DNA from: an uncultured SAR86 cluster bacterium
GTDB lineage: Bacteria; Pseudomonadota; Gammaproteobacteria; Magnimaribacterales; D2472
Length of the DNA: 64,000 nt
Direction: 5' to 3'
NCBI GenBank assembly: GCA_902599315.1
Contig: CACKEY010000004.1
Span: 62,001-126,000, forward strand
Position numbers and translations under genes: made by a program. Shown one piece after another: positions 17,636 to 27,318 of this stretch (position 1 is the first letter of the stretch; each line of letters opens with the position of its first letter). The notes under the pieces were generated by a model. It had not been told where the DNA came from, searched no databases, and saw only the letters and a program-made list of their open reading frames with translations.

Positions 17636-20051
17636 TTAAAATACTGTTCCAATAGTGAACTGGAATTCTTCTGTTCTATCATAAATCCCATCATTAAATG
17701 GTTGCGAAAAGCTGAAACTCATTGGCCCAAAGCCAGTAATCCATGTAACACCCACTCCAATGGAATATCGCAGTTCATCGACTGACGGCTCAAAACAATT
17801 AATCTGATAATCCTGACAATCAGTAGAGAAAACGTTTCCAAAATCCAAAAAGAACGCTGATCTCATCGATCTTTGGTCCTCTATCATTGGCAGTTTAAAA
17901 ATTAATTGAAGGCTGCCCTCTATTAAGAGATTACCGCCAATTGGGTCTCTTCTTTGCTGATAAAGGTATGGGTTTTGAGCTATTGAATCAGGGGTTCCAT
18001 CAAAATCTGAATCAACAATTAATGGACACTCTTCAGTAACCGGATCAAAGTCATAGCATGGTGATGGCGTCACTCTTGGACCAAGTGTATTAGATTCAAA
18101 GCCTCTTATGGATCTTGGACCACCAGAATAAAAATTTTCAAAAAAACGGAGTTTTCTCAGTATCTCCATAAGCTCCTATGTATCCAAGCTCTCCATCAAA
18201 TCCAAAAACAAGATTAGAAAAGCCAAGTGGTCGGTAGAACTTTTGCCGTAAATTGGTTTTGTAATAGGTTAAGTCACTTCCAGGAACTGTAACTTGAAGC
18301 ATAACATCAGTTGATGATCCGTAAGTGGGAAACATACCTCTATTTAGAGTTACTCTTGACCATACCGCTTGTGCCTTTAAAACATCAAAAACATTACCCT
18401 CAGAGGATAAAAAATCTGAAATTTCACGAGATGGTAAAGAACCAGAATCAATATCCGTATTATCAAAATTAACGTTTAAACCAATTCTTTGCGTATCACT
18501 TATTGGATATCCAAATTGCACTCCCAGCCCTTGAGAATTTGTTAAGTAATTTGCAATATTGTATTCGCCGTAATCTGTCTCTCTGAAATAAATGCTGTAG
18601 CCTCTGCTGACTCCATCCATAGTAAAATATGGATCAAAAAATGAAACATTATATGATTCTTGGTAAATACTTTTATTTATCCCAAAAATAAACCTATTCC
18701 CAGAACCAAGATAATTATTATCAGAAAGATTCAGTCCGATATTCATTCCAAAATCACTATATCCTATTGAACCTCCGACTGAGGATGTGCTCTCTTCTTC
18801 AACTGTAAATTCAATATCTACCTGATCTTCAGTCCCGGGTACTGGAATTGTTTCAACATTTACTTCTTTAAAAAATCCAAGCCTCTCAAGACGAACCTTA
18901 GACCCTTCAATTAAATTATCTGAAGCCCATGCCCCCTCAAACTGACGCATTTCTCTTCTTAAAACTTCATCATTAGTTAAGTAGTTTCCCGCAAAAAGTA
19001 TTTTTCTTGCATATGTCCTATTCCCTGGTTGGACCAAAAATAATAATGATACGGTTTTATTTTCTTGATCAATTTCAGGATTTCCAGAAACTTCTGCGAA
19101 GGTATAGCCTTCATTCCCTAAAAGATTTACAAAATATTCCTCTATTTGGGTAATTTGAGCTTGGGAATAAATTTTATTCTTTTGGCTTTCTACAATTGGA
19201 TTATAGATAGCTTCATCCAAAGGCATCTCACCAATTACGCTCACATCATCTATTTTATATTGGTCTCCCTCTGAGATGCTAAGAGTAATAAAGACATCTT
19301 CTTTATTTTTTGAAACTGAAACCTGAGAAGATTCAATGGAAAATTTTAAATAGCCTCTATCTAAATAAAACGACTCTAAGTTTTCTATGTCTCCTTCGAG
19401 CTTTTCTTTTGAGTACTTATCTTTATTTGATAAAAATGCGTACCATTTACCCTCTTGAAGCTCAAATCCGGTCATTAGCTCTTCGTCAGTAAATAAGTTG
19501 TTTCCAATTATATTAACTTTTTTAATTTTTGCGCTTTTACCCTCATCAATAATTATTTTTAAAGCTAATGTATTTCTTGGTCTATCTTCAGTTTCGATAT
19601 TTACACTTGCGCCATATCTACCCTGGGATGAGTATTGACGAACTAATTCGCTTTTCATTCCATTTAAAGTGGAGCGCTTATAAACTTGTCCTTCAGCAAT
19701 CCCAGCACCCTCAAGACCTTTCAACAAGTCCTCCGATTTAAGCGCTTTATTGCCTTCTAATTCTATAGAGGATATTGATGGTCTTTCTAGCAAGCTTATA
19801 ATTAATGCATTTCCATCTTTAGCTATTTGAATATCATTAAACTGTGCAGTAGCAAATAAAGCCTTTGAGATTTCTCTTACTTTTGCCTGGCTCATTTTAT
19901 CTCCAACACTTACAGGGATTGCTGTAAAAATGCTACCAATGGAAACGCGTTGTAAGCCTATTATTCTTATATCTGTAATTAAAAATTCATCAAATGCTGA
20001 AGTAGATAGTGATATAAAAGCGAGGGTATAGAGCGCTATTTTTTTCATCAA
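17636..20051 (-). CDS. bamA: Outer membrane assembly factor BamA, split by a frameshift
   Basis: Two overlapping frames together make a full BamA of about 800 residues. The upstream frame (18138-20051, 637 residues) has a signal peptide (MMKKIALYTLAFISLSTSA), five POTRA-type repeats and the first part of the beta barrel, ending GAYGDTEKTPFF-stop. The downstream frame (17636-18169) continues with ENFYSGGPRSIRGFESNTLGP, the conserved loop-6 region, and ends with a barrel-type terminal F (FTIGTVF). The break is a run of seven T at 18141-18147 (minus strand CCGTTTTTTTGAA); with six T the frame reads TPFFENFYSGG without interruption. BamA is essential, so a sequencing or assembly error, or slippage, is more likely than a dead gene. 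It lies five bases downstream of rseP. Confidence 0.93.
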
Positions 20052-20056
20052 AGATT

Positions 20057-21400
20057 CTATAGAAATTTAGAGATGTCATTAAATACTGCAAAGATCATAA
20101 GAAATCCTACCGCAACCCAGCCTGACATATAAAAAAAGTTCTCCATTTTTTCTGGCATTGGTGACCCACGCACTGCTTCGATACCAAGCATAACCAATTG
20201 ACCGCCATCTAAAACTGGAATTGGAAGGAGATTCAACACACCTAAACTAATACTCAATAGAGCCATGAGATATAAGAATGGCATAAAACCAGCTTTAGCT
20301 GTATCACCTGCCATCTGCACAATACCAATTGGACCGCTAAGATTTTGCGTGCCTAGATCTCTGGTAATCATCTTGCCAACAAAAGTTAGAGTTTTAATAC
20401 TCAGGTTATAAGTTTCGTAGGTTCCTTTAAAAAGTGAAGCAAAAAAAGACCTTTTTAATCCCGGGATTATTCCAATATATTTTTCTTCATTGCCCTCAGC
20501 ATTTTTTCTAGTACTTAGGGGCACATTTAGATAGATGGTTTGTTCATCTCTCTTAACCTTAAAATTTATATCAGATCCCTGATAGCCCTGTAACACTATT
20601 CTTAAATCTTCAAAGGATTTTATAGGCTGACTATTCGCTTCTAGAATTCTATCATTGACCTTCAATTCACTTTTAGCAGCGTTGCTATCTGAAGCAATTA
20701 CGCCCACCGTAGGTTGCAATTTCATAGATAATTCAAAGCCCATAAAATTTTCTGGTGCATTTTGTTCATTTGGATCTGAAAGATAGTTGTTTACTGGAAC
20801 AGAAACATCATATTCAAATGATTGCTGACCGCTGAGAAAAGTAAAATTAATTCTTCCATTTGTACCAGATAAAGCAAGAAGTTCTAATCTAATATCCTGG
20901 AGACTCGAAACTTTTTTTTCATTTATTGCAATCAAGATGTCTCCCACCTCCAAAGCAGAATTGTTCTGCAGGTATTCTGAAGTCACTGATGATATTTCAG
21001 GTATAAATTGGCGCTCAACAGAGTTAGCAAAGATCATGGATAAAATACCAATGGCTAGAATAAAATTTGCTACTGGGCCTGCTAGCATTACAAGTGCTCT
21101 TTGCCACCTTGGCTTGCTTTCAAAGGTTTTTTGATTTTGTTCCGGAGTTAAGGGCTGCGAAAGGTCTAATTCCTCAACTATTGCTTTCTCAGTATGAAAA
21201 GCAACATATCCACCCAACGGAAGTGCAGAGAGAGCAAATTCAGTTCCGTGCTTATCTAACTTTTTATAGATAACTGGTCCCATGCCTATCGAGAAACGAT
21301 AGATGTGAATATTACACATTCTTCCTACAATAAAATGTCCAAATTCATGAATTGCTATGAGAACACCCAGTAATACAATTGCTGAAATTAGATAAATCAT
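20057..21400 (-). CDS. rseP: Site-2 intramembrane zinc protease (regulator of sigma-E protease)
   Basis: A 447-residue membrane metalloprotease. Zinc ligands lie in the first helix (AIHEFGHFIVGR, HEFGH at 18-22) and in the later LLPIPVLDGGQLV segment. Two PDZ-like regions are seen around residues 120-310 (ALEVGDILIAINEKKV and ELKVNDRILEANSQPI). The family cleaves anti-sigma factors and signal-peptide remnants in the inner membrane; no rseA is present here, so its target is unknown. The gene sits between dxr and bamA as in Pseudomonas. Confidence 0.95.
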   Translation of the reverse strand: MIYLISAIVLLGVLIAIHEFGHFIVGRMCNIHIYRFSIGMGPVIYKKLDKHGTEFALSALPLGGYVAFHTEKAIVEELDLSQPLTPEQNQKTFESKPRWQRALVMLAGPVANFILAIGILSMIFANSVERQFIPEISSVTSEYLQNNSALEVGDILIAINEKKVSSLQDIRLELLALSGTNGRINFTFLSGQQSFEYDVSVPVNNYLSDPNEQNAPENFMGFELSMKLQPTVGVIASDSNAAKSELKVNDRILEANSQPIKSFEDLRIVLQGYQGSDINFKVKRDEQTIYLNVPLSTRKNAEGNEEKYIGIIPGLKRSFFASLFKGTYETYNLSIKTLTFVGKMITRDLGTQNLSGPIGIVQMAGDTAKAGFMPFLYLMALLSISLGVLNLLPIPVLDGGQLVMLGIEAVRGSPMPEKMENFFYMSGWVAVGFLMIFAVFNDISKFL

Positions 21401-21413
21401 AATCTTGAAAAAT

Positions 21414-22565
21414 TTAGTGTAGGGATTTTATCACCTTCTCTGCTTGAATGCGTGCTTCTTTATCATATTCAAATATTTCATCTATTGTTCTCACCTTAGA
21501 ACATGAAAAGCAATTAAAAGTTCTTTGTATTACTTCATAAATATCAACGAAATCAATATTTTTATTTATGAATGCCTCTACAGCTATCTCATTCGAAGCA
21601 TTAAAAATAACTCCAAGATTTCCCTTCTTGTTACAAACTTCTCTGGCTATATCGAAAATCATTTTTCGATCATGCGCTACAGGCTCAAATGACAAATTTA
21701 ACTCAGAAAAATCAATCTCCTTAAAATTTATTGGAAGTCTTTTACCCATTCCTAAAGCATTCGAGATAGGTACTTCCATGCTTGGATTGCTCATCTGCGC
21801 AATGGTTGACCCATCAATAAATGTAATCATTGAATGAATAATGCTTTGAGGATGAACTACAATCTCAATTTGAGATTCTGGGATATTAAAAAGATAATGT
21901 GCTTCAATTAATTCTAAACATTTATTTACAAGAGTTGCTGAATCAATTGTAATTTTGGCGCCCATGCTCCATGTTGGATGTTTCAAAGCATCATTTAGTG
22001 ATACCCCTCTTAAATCGCTCAAAGAGTCTTCTCTAAAAGGTCCACCTGAGGCAGTAATCAGAATTTTAGAAATTTCATTAAGATTTTTTTCAAGAGGAAG
22101 GCATTGATATAAAGCATTATGCTCACTATCTACAGGGATGATTTCTGCATTTTTCTTTTTGGCAAGGGGCATTAGAATATCACCGGCCGCTACAATACTC
22201 TCTTTATTAGCGATTAGGATTGTTCTGCCAGCTTCGATGGCAAAGAAACTTGCTTTCAATCCAGCAAATCCTGAAATTGCTGAAATTACTATATCTACAT
22301 TTGGATCTTGAATAAGCCCTTGCAATTCATCCTCGTTGCTTAATATATTTGAATTAACTTGCCAAAAATTATGAGATCTATCAGCTTGAGATTGAGCAGC
22401 AAAAATATAATTTGGATTAAATTCTTGAATAATTTCCTGAGCCTTATCTACGTTACTCCCAAATCCAATACCATATAGATGGAAATCTTCTTTATTTTGC
22501 CTGATTACACTTAAGCAGCTTTTTCCGATGCTGCCAGTAGCTCCAAGTAGCACAATATTTTTCAT
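21414..22565 (-). CDS. dxr: 1-deoxy-D-xylulose 5-phosphate reductoisomerase
   Basis: A 383-residue enzyme of the MEP isoprenoid pathway, converting DXP to MEP with NADPH. The N-terminal nucleotide loop is LLGATGSIGKSCLSV. IPVDSEHNALYQCL supplies metal-binding acids, TIDSATLVNKCLELIEAHYLF and NPSMEVPISNALGMGKRL form the active-site segments. The four-base ATGA overlap with the cdsA stop implies translational coupling. Its product chain feeds uppS and ispB in this same window. Confidence 0.97.
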   Translation of the reverse strand: MKNIVLLGATGSIGKSCLSVIRQNKEDFHLYGIGFGSNVDKAQEIIQEFNPNYIFAAQSQADRSHNFWQVNSNILSNEDELQGLIQDPNVDIVISAISGFAGLKASFFAIEAGRTILIANKESIVAAGDILMPLAKKKNAEIIPVDSEHNALYQCLPLEKNLNEISKILITASGGPFREDSLSDLRGVSLNDALKHPTWSMGAKITIDSATLVNKCLELIEAHYLFNIPESQIEIVVHPQSIIHSMITFIDGSTIAQMSNPSMEVPISNALGMGKRLPINFKEIDFSELNLSFEPVAHDRKMIFDIAREVCNKKGNLGVIFNASNEIAVEAFINKNIDFVDIYEVIQRTFNCFSCSKVRTIDEIFEYDKEARIQAEKVIKSLH

Positions 22566-23374
22566 ACAATTAAATTTGTTGAAAAAATAAAAATCGGAAC
22601 TACTGCGATATGTGAATCTAAACGATCCCAGATACCACCATGGCCAGGAATTAGAGACCCACTGTCTTTGATTGATTTATCTCTTTTTAACTGACTTTCA
22701 AAATAGTCGCCAACGAATGCAAAAGGCAAACTTAACAACGCAGCCACAACAAGATCAAGTGACATAAAGTTAAAAAAATAAATCACTAATAAAAAAATTA
22801 AGACGAATATAACCCCGCCTACAAAACCTTCCATGGTTTTATTCGGACTAATTTCAGGAAATAAAGGGGTCTTACCTATGATACTTCCAACAAGATAGGC
22901 TCCAACATCAGCTAAAATAGTATTAAATAAAATAACAAAAAGTAAAAAATATTTATTAATGTCAAAGAATTCTGAAAACAACATTAAATAGATTAAGCCA
23001 TATAAAAAACCTAAGACTAAAAAAAGTCCTAAATAGTTATTTTGGAAGCTTATAAAAGAGGGAGACTTCTTTAGTATCAAGCAAACACCATATGCAATCC
23101 AAAATGTTGAGGTTATTCCAATAAATAATTTAAGAAAACTTTCTGTAAAATAAATAGGAAGCATAATTAAAGAAACAAAAAATATTAACTGTTTTAAATC
23201 GATATTCGAATCAGAAAGCATCAACCATTCTTTAATTAACAAGAATCCTACGGCCAATACAATTGTTAAGATTAGAAAAATATTTTGTAGGTAAAGAATA
23301 CCAAATAAACTGATTGCTAAGATTAGAGCAGCGGGCAATCTTTGAATGATATTTTTATATAGTTCTTTTGCCAA
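22562..23374 (-). CDS. cdsA: Phosphatidate cytidylyltransferase
   Basis: A 270-residue polytopic inner-membrane enzyme making CDP-diacylglycerol from phosphatidic acid and CTP. The C-terminal family signature SQLKRDKSIKDSGSLIPGHG followed by GIWDRLDS is intact, and EISPNKTMEGFVGG precedes it. About eight hydrophobic helices can be recognised. Its first 20 bases overlap the end of uppS. The gene order uppS-cdsA-dxr differs from E. coli (dxr-uppS-cdsA) but matches Pseudomonas. Confidence 0.96.
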   Translation of the reverse strand: MAKELYKNIIQRLPAALILAISLFGILYLQNIFLILTIVLAVGFLLIKEWLMLSDSNIDLKQLIFFVSLIMLPIYFTESFLKLFIGITSTFWIAYGVCLILKKSPSFISFQNNYLGLFLVLGFLYGLIYLMLFSEFFDINKYFLLFVILFNTILADVGAYLVGSIIGKTPLFPEISPNKTMEGFVGGVIFVLIFLLVIYFFNFMSLDLVVAALLSLPFAFVGDYFESQLKRDKSIKDSGSLIPGHGGIWDRLDSHIAVVPIFIFSTNLIV

Positions 23375-24086
23375 ATCGCCTCTCCGTATTAAAAAATGCT
23401 TCTAAACATTGCAAAAATTCCTCTTCTGTAAAATCTGGCCAAAGTGTATCAGTAAATTGGATCTCAGAATAAGCAAGATGATATAACAAAAAATTACTTA
23501 TTCTCTGATCACCGCCAGTTCTGATAAGTAGATCTAAATCACTTATCGGAGCTTTTAAAAATTTAAAAATAGTCTCATCTGATACCTCCTCCAATGAGAG
23601 TTTATCTAATTTGATTTCCTGAGCTATAAGCTTTGTAGCTTGAATAATATCTGCACGACCCCCATAACCAAGAGCAATATTTAATTTAAGCCTTGGGTCT
23701 TCAAATGCAGTAGATCTCTCAGCTTTAAATATTGCATCAATCACTGTTTTTCCAAATGAAGAATAATCTCCAAAAAAATTTAATCTTACCTCTTGCTGAA
23801 TTAATTCTGATAATTGAGAGTCTATTGCCTTGATAATAAGTTTCTTTATTCCTAGAATTTCTTTTTTGGGACGCGACCAGTTTTCGGTGCTAAATGCATA
23901 TAAACTTAAAGACTCTAATTTAGCTTTTGCAGCAGACTCGACGATTTTTTTTACAACTTCTACGCCTCTTTCATGGCCTGATGTTACGCTTAAGGCATTT
24001 TTTTTTGCCCACCTTCCATTACCATCCATGATAATTGCAGCATTTATTCCTGGAAGTTTAAGTGTTGGGTTCTTACTTTCTGCCAT
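23355..24086 (-). CDS. uppS: Undecaprenyl diphosphate synthase
   Basis: A 243-residue cis-prenyltransferase making the C55 carrier lipid for peptidoglycan and O-antigen. The signature AIIMDGNGRWAKK carries the catalytic D21. GHERGVEVVKKIV, LYAFSTENWSRPKKE and RTGGDQRISNFLLYHLAYSE followed by IQFTDTLWPDF are the remaining family motifs. A 20-base gap separates it from frr. Confidence 0.97.
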   Translation of the reverse strand: MAESKNPTLKLPGINAAIIMDGNGRWAKKNALSVTSGHERGVEVVKKIVESAAKAKLESLSLYAFSTENWSRPKKEILGIKKLIIKAIDSQLSELIQQEVRLNFFGDYSSFGKTVIDAIFKAERSTAFEDPRLKLNIALGYGGRADIIQATKLIAQEIKLDKLSLEEVSDETIFKFLKAPISDLDLLIRTGGDQRISNFLLYHLAYSEIQFTDTLWPDFTEEEFLQCLEAFFNTERRFGKRTI

Positions 24087-24106
24087 TATGGCTGGATATG
24101 GAATAA

Positions 24107-24661
24107 CTAAATCTCTATTAAATCTTCTTCTTTTTGTTTAAGTTCTGCATCAACAAGTCCAATAAAATGGTCTGTTTCTTTTTGAACTAAATCTTCAATA
24201 CGCTTAAGATCATCTTCTGAAAAATCTCCAGCTTTTTGCTGATCTTTTGCTGCATTATTTGCATCCCTACGGGTATTTCTTATTGAAATTCTAGAATTTT
24301 CTGCCTCATTTCTTGCTTGCTTAATGTACTCTTGACGAGTCTCTTCTGTTAAAGCAGGCATAGTCAGTCTAATTAAATCGCCACTAGTACTTGGGTTTAA
24401 ACCTAAATCAGATGCCATAATAGCTTTTTCTATCTCAGCTATAAGAGATTTATCCCATGGAGAAATAGCCAAAGTTCTTCCTTCTTCTACTGAGATATTT
24501 GCTGCTTGATTGATGGGAGTTGGATTTCCGTAATAATCAATTTTTACTGAATCAAGAATACCAGGATTGGCTCTTCCTGTTCTAATTTTATTAAACTCAT
24601 GAACAAGGGAGTCTATAGCTTTCTGCATCTTAGGTTTTATTTGATCAATGATTTCGCTCAT
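24107..24661 (-). CDS. frr: Ribosome recycling factor
   Basis: A 184-residue factor (E. coli 185) that splits post-termination ribosomes with EF-G. It starts MSEIIDQIKPKMQKAIDSL and shows the conserved FNKIRTGRANPGILDSV and NPSTSGDLIRLTMPALTEE. The track start 24697 would reach into pyrH; ATG 24661 two bases after the pyrH stop gives the exact family N-terminus. Confidence 0.97.
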   Translation of the reverse strand: MSEIIDQIKPKMQKAIDSLVHEFNKIRTGRANPGILDSVKIDYYGNPTPINQAANISVEEGRTLAISPWDKSLIAEIEKAIMASDLGLNPSTSGDLIRLTMPALTEETRQEYIKQARNEAENSRISIRNTRRDANNAAKDQQKAGDFSEDDLKRIEDLVQKETDHFIGLVDAELKQKEEDLIEI

Positions 24662-24663
24662 AA

Positions 24664-25377
24664 CTATGATATTAATGTTCCAATTTCCTCGCCGCAAGCA
24701 ATTCTTTTCAAAGCATCGTCTTGATTCAAGTTAAAAACTTTTAATGGCAAACTATGATCTCTCGCTAAAGTTAAAGCGGTTGCATCCATAATCTTTAGGT
24801 TTTGTCGAATTGCATCATCAAAAGCAAGAGAGGGATAAAAAATAGCATTTTTATCTTTTTCGGGATCAGCTGAATATACTCCATCGACTCTAGTTGCCTT
24901 AAGCATAATATCTGCTTGAGTCTCTATTGCTCTTAGACATCCCGCAGTATCAGTTGTAAAAAATGGATTGCCAGTTCCAGCTGTAAAAATTACAACAAAG
25001 TCATTAGCTAAAAGTTGAATTGCTAGACGTCTATCATAATGCTCTGCAACACCAGACATTGATATAGCTGACATTACTCTAGTTTTAACACCAGCTCTTT
25101 CTAGAGCATCTCTTAAAGCAATCCCATTCATAACAGTTGCTAACATGCCCATATGATCCCCAGCAACCCTATCCATCCCAGCTTTGCTGAGCTTCTCACC
25201 CCTAAAAAGGTTTCCTCCTCCAATTACAATCCCAATTTGAGCACCTAGCTCTTTACAATCTTTAACAGATTGAGCCATTCGATCCAATATTTTTGGATCT
25301 ATTCCTTGATCATCGTCTCCAGCAACAGCTTCTCCACTAAACTTTACAAGAAGACGTTTATAATTAAGAGATGTCAT
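24664..25377 (-). CDS. pyrH: Uridylate kinase
   Basis: A 237-residue UMP kinase of the amino-acid-kinase fold. Motifs are [15 protein letters not shown] at the start, [32 protein letters not shown] and [20 protein letters not shown]. It phosphorylates UMP to UDP. It overlaps the end of tsf by four bases (ATGA) and is part of the rpsB-tsf-pyrH-frr series. Confidence 0.98.
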   Translation of the reverse strand: MTSLNYKRLLVKFSGEAVAGDDDQGIDPKILDRMAQSVKDCKELGAQIGIVIGGGNLFRGEKLSKAGMDRVAGDHMGMLATVMNGIALRDALERAGVKTRVMSAISMSGVAEHYDRRLAIQLLANDFVVIFTAGTGNPFFTTDTAGCLRAIETQADIMLKATRVDGVYSADPEKDKNAIFYPSLAFDDAIRQNLKIMDATALTLARDHSLPLKVFNLNQDDALKRIACGEEIGTLIS

Positions 25378-26231
25378 TGTTGAAGTTGTTCGGCTACCTC
25401 TGCAGCAAAATCTTTAGCCTCAATTTCAATACCCTCGCCAACTTTATAACGCGCAAAGGATATAATTGATGCATTATTATCGTTTAATAACTCCTCAATT
25501 GAATGATCTGGATCTTTTATAAAACCCTGTGAAAGTAAAGTTACTTCTGACAAAAATCTCTTTACCTTACCTTCAACCATTTTTTCCATAATAGACGCAT
25601 CTTTCCCAGAATCCTTTGCCTGAGTTAAGAATATTGACCTTTCTCTCTCAAGTAATTCAGGATCAATATCTTCAGATTTTAGGCAACTGGGATCAGTTGC
25701 AGATACGTGCATTGCTAAATCTTTAGCTAATTCTTTATTATCTGTATTAATAGAAACAATGGCAGCAAGTCTTCCGTCCGAATGAAGATATGCTCCGATA
25801 CATCCGTTAGATGGCACTTCAAGCGTAACTAATCTTCTTAACTGAATATTTTCTCCAATTGATTGGATGAGGGTTTGTCTCTTGCCTTCAAATTCAGTTT
25901 TTAAATCATCGATATCATTAACTTGATTATTTGTTAAGTAATTTGCGACCTCTGTTGCAAAATCTTTGAATTTCGAATCTTTAGCAGCAAAATCAGTTTC
26001 TGAATTAATTTCTACAAGACTCATGTATGCCTGATTATGTGCAATCTTTATAGCTCCATCAGCTGCTACTCTTGAAGCTTTTTTCTCAGCTTTAAGAGAA
26101 CTATTTGCCCTAAGAAGATCTAAAGCTTTCTGTAAATCACCTTTAGTTTCGACTAATGCCTTTTTACATTCCATCATGCCTACACCAGACATATCTCTTA
26201 ACTCTTTAACTTGACTGGCTGAAACACTCAT
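25374..26231 (-). CDS. tsf: Elongation factor Ts
   Basis: A 285-residue nucleotide exchange factor for EF-Tu. The N-terminal UBA-like domain has [19 protein letters not shown], and the core has [15 protein letters not shown], both family hallmarks. Its ATG overlaps the rpsB stop by four bases; in E. coli the two genes are separated by a long spacer, so coupling is tighter here. EF-Tu itself is not encoded in the window. Confidence 0.98.
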   Translation of the reverse strand: MSVSASQVKELRDMSGVGMMECKKALVETKGDLQKALDLLRANSSLKAEKKASRVAADGAIKIAHNQAYMSLVEINSETDFAAKDSKFKDFATEVANYLTNNQVNDIDDLKTEFEGKRQTLIQSIGENIQLRRLVTLEVPSNGCIGAYLHSDGRLAAIVSINTDNKELAKDLAMHVSATDPSCLKSEDIDPELLERERSIFLTQAKDSGKDASIMEKMVEGKVKRFLSEVTLLSQGFIKDPDHSIEELLNDNNASIISFARYKVGEGIEIEAKDFAAEVAEQLQQ

Positions 26232-27190
26232 TTTTCTAACTTAGGATCTTCATCAACAGCATCAGATTCACTTGAATCTTCTGAATCAACTTCAGCAATC
26301 TGATCAACTAATTCATCATTTGAGTTATCAGCATCCTCTTCACTTTTATCACTAGAATCTTCTTTATCAATTGACAAAACTTCTTCTGGCTCACTCAACT
26401 CGGCTTCCTTAACAAGGTTTAGAGCTTTTCCTGATGTTACTGTGGCTTTTTTAATTTTAACTGCTTGGGTGTCATCGTCAGATTGAATATTTGCCGCTCC
26501 ACCCTTGGAAGATGCAAGACCTCTTTCGCAAGCATCACTTATAACTTTAGTGATCAATCGAATTGATCTAATTGCATCATCATTACCTGGAATAATATGA
26601 TCAATTCCCTCGGGATTTGAATTGGTATCAACCAAAGCAATGATTGGGATACCCATCTTCTTCGCTTCAGTAATTGCTATTTTTTCGTATGCAACGTCCA
26701 CAACAAACAATGCATCGGGAAGTCCCTTCATGTCTTTTATTCCACCAACGCTTGCATCAAGTTTTTCATACTCTTTAGTAATGTCTACAGCTTCTTTTTT
26801 AGAAAGTTTATTAATTCTTCCAGATGACTGAAGCTCCTCTATGTCCAAAAGTCGTCTAATTGAGCCCCTAATTGTTTTCCAGTTCGTAAGGGTGCCGCCT
26901 AACCACCTTTTGTCAATGTATGGTAGGCCGATCGCGGAAGCAGATTCTTTAATGGTTTTTGAAGCTGAACGTTTTGTTCCAACAAATAAAATTCTATTCC
27001 CCTTCGAACATATTTCTTCAGCTTTGGATGCAGCAGCATTTAAATACTCTTGAGTCATCTCAAGATCAATAATGCTGATTTTTTTTCTAGTATCAAAAAT
27101 AAAGGATCCCATTTTAGGATTCCAAAACCGTTGTTGATGACCAAAATGAACGCCTGCATTTAACAGGTCTTTAATAGAAACAATACTCAC
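26228..27190 (-). CDS. rpsB: 30S ribosomal protein S2 with long acidic C-terminal tail
   Basis: The start is GTG at 27190, not the track start. A perfect GGAGG lies five bases upstream and the protein then begins MSIVSIKDLLNAGVHFGHQ, as in E. coli S2. The core up to about residue 229 holds family motifs (FVGTKRSASKTIKESA, RWLGGTLTNWKTIRGS, GGIKDMKGLPDALFVVD, IPGNDDAIRSIRLIT). About 90 further residues follow, rich in D, E and S (SSDKSEEDADNSND ... DSEDSSESDAVDEDP), making 320 residues against about 241 in E. coli. S2 joins the 30S late and contacts S1. The gene leads the rpsB-tsf-pyrH-frr operon and has a 128-base leader. Confidence 0.96.
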   Translation of the reverse strand: MSIVSIKDLLNAGVHFGHQQRFWNPKMGSFIFDTRKKISIIDLEMTQEYLNAAASKAEEICSKGNRILFVGTKRSASKTIKESASAIGLPYIDKRWLGGTLTNWKTIRGSIRRLLDIEELQSSGRINKLSKKEAVDITKEYEKLDASVGGIKDMKGLPDALFVVDVAYEKIAITEAKKMGIPIIALVDTNSNPEGIDHIIPGNDDAIRSIRLITKVISDACERGLASSKGGAANIQSDDDTQAVKIKKATVTSGKALNLVKEAELSEPEEVLSIDKEDSSDKSEEDADNSNDELVDQIAEVDSEDSSESDAVDEDPKLEK

Positions 27191-27318
27191 AATTTCCTCC
27201 GGGGTTATTCTCCGGTACCTCATATAGTTGACTCAAATTTTATGAGCACCCCAACAATAATCTTTTCGGTACCTTCGGGATTTTAAGTTTTTGTATTTTA
27301 TAGAAAAGTTAAAGCAGA
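27191..27318 (-). promoter_or_regulatory. rpsB leader, candidate S2 autoregulatory RNA
   Basis: This 128-base gap between dapB and rpsB is long for the window. Minus-strand sequence contains a possible -10 (TATAAA, 27297-27302). It also has two copies of the self-complementary GGTACC (27268-27273 and 27214-27219) and a possible stem CTCATA...TATGAG between them. A CCGG...CCGG pair lies close to the GGAGG ribosome binding site. S2 is known to repress rpsB-tsf through a conserved leader in gammaproteobacteria. Assigning that role here is inference; no folding was computed. Confidence 0.45.

Noticed and set aside
17636-18169. Separate small outer-membrane protein gene as listed in the ORF track
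   Set aside because: It continues BamA exactly after a homopolymer frameshift and has no signal peptide of its own.
26228-27223. S2 starting at the track ATG/alternative codon 27223
   Set aside because: The GGAGG site and the family N-terminus place the start at GTG 27190; the extra residues read through the leader.
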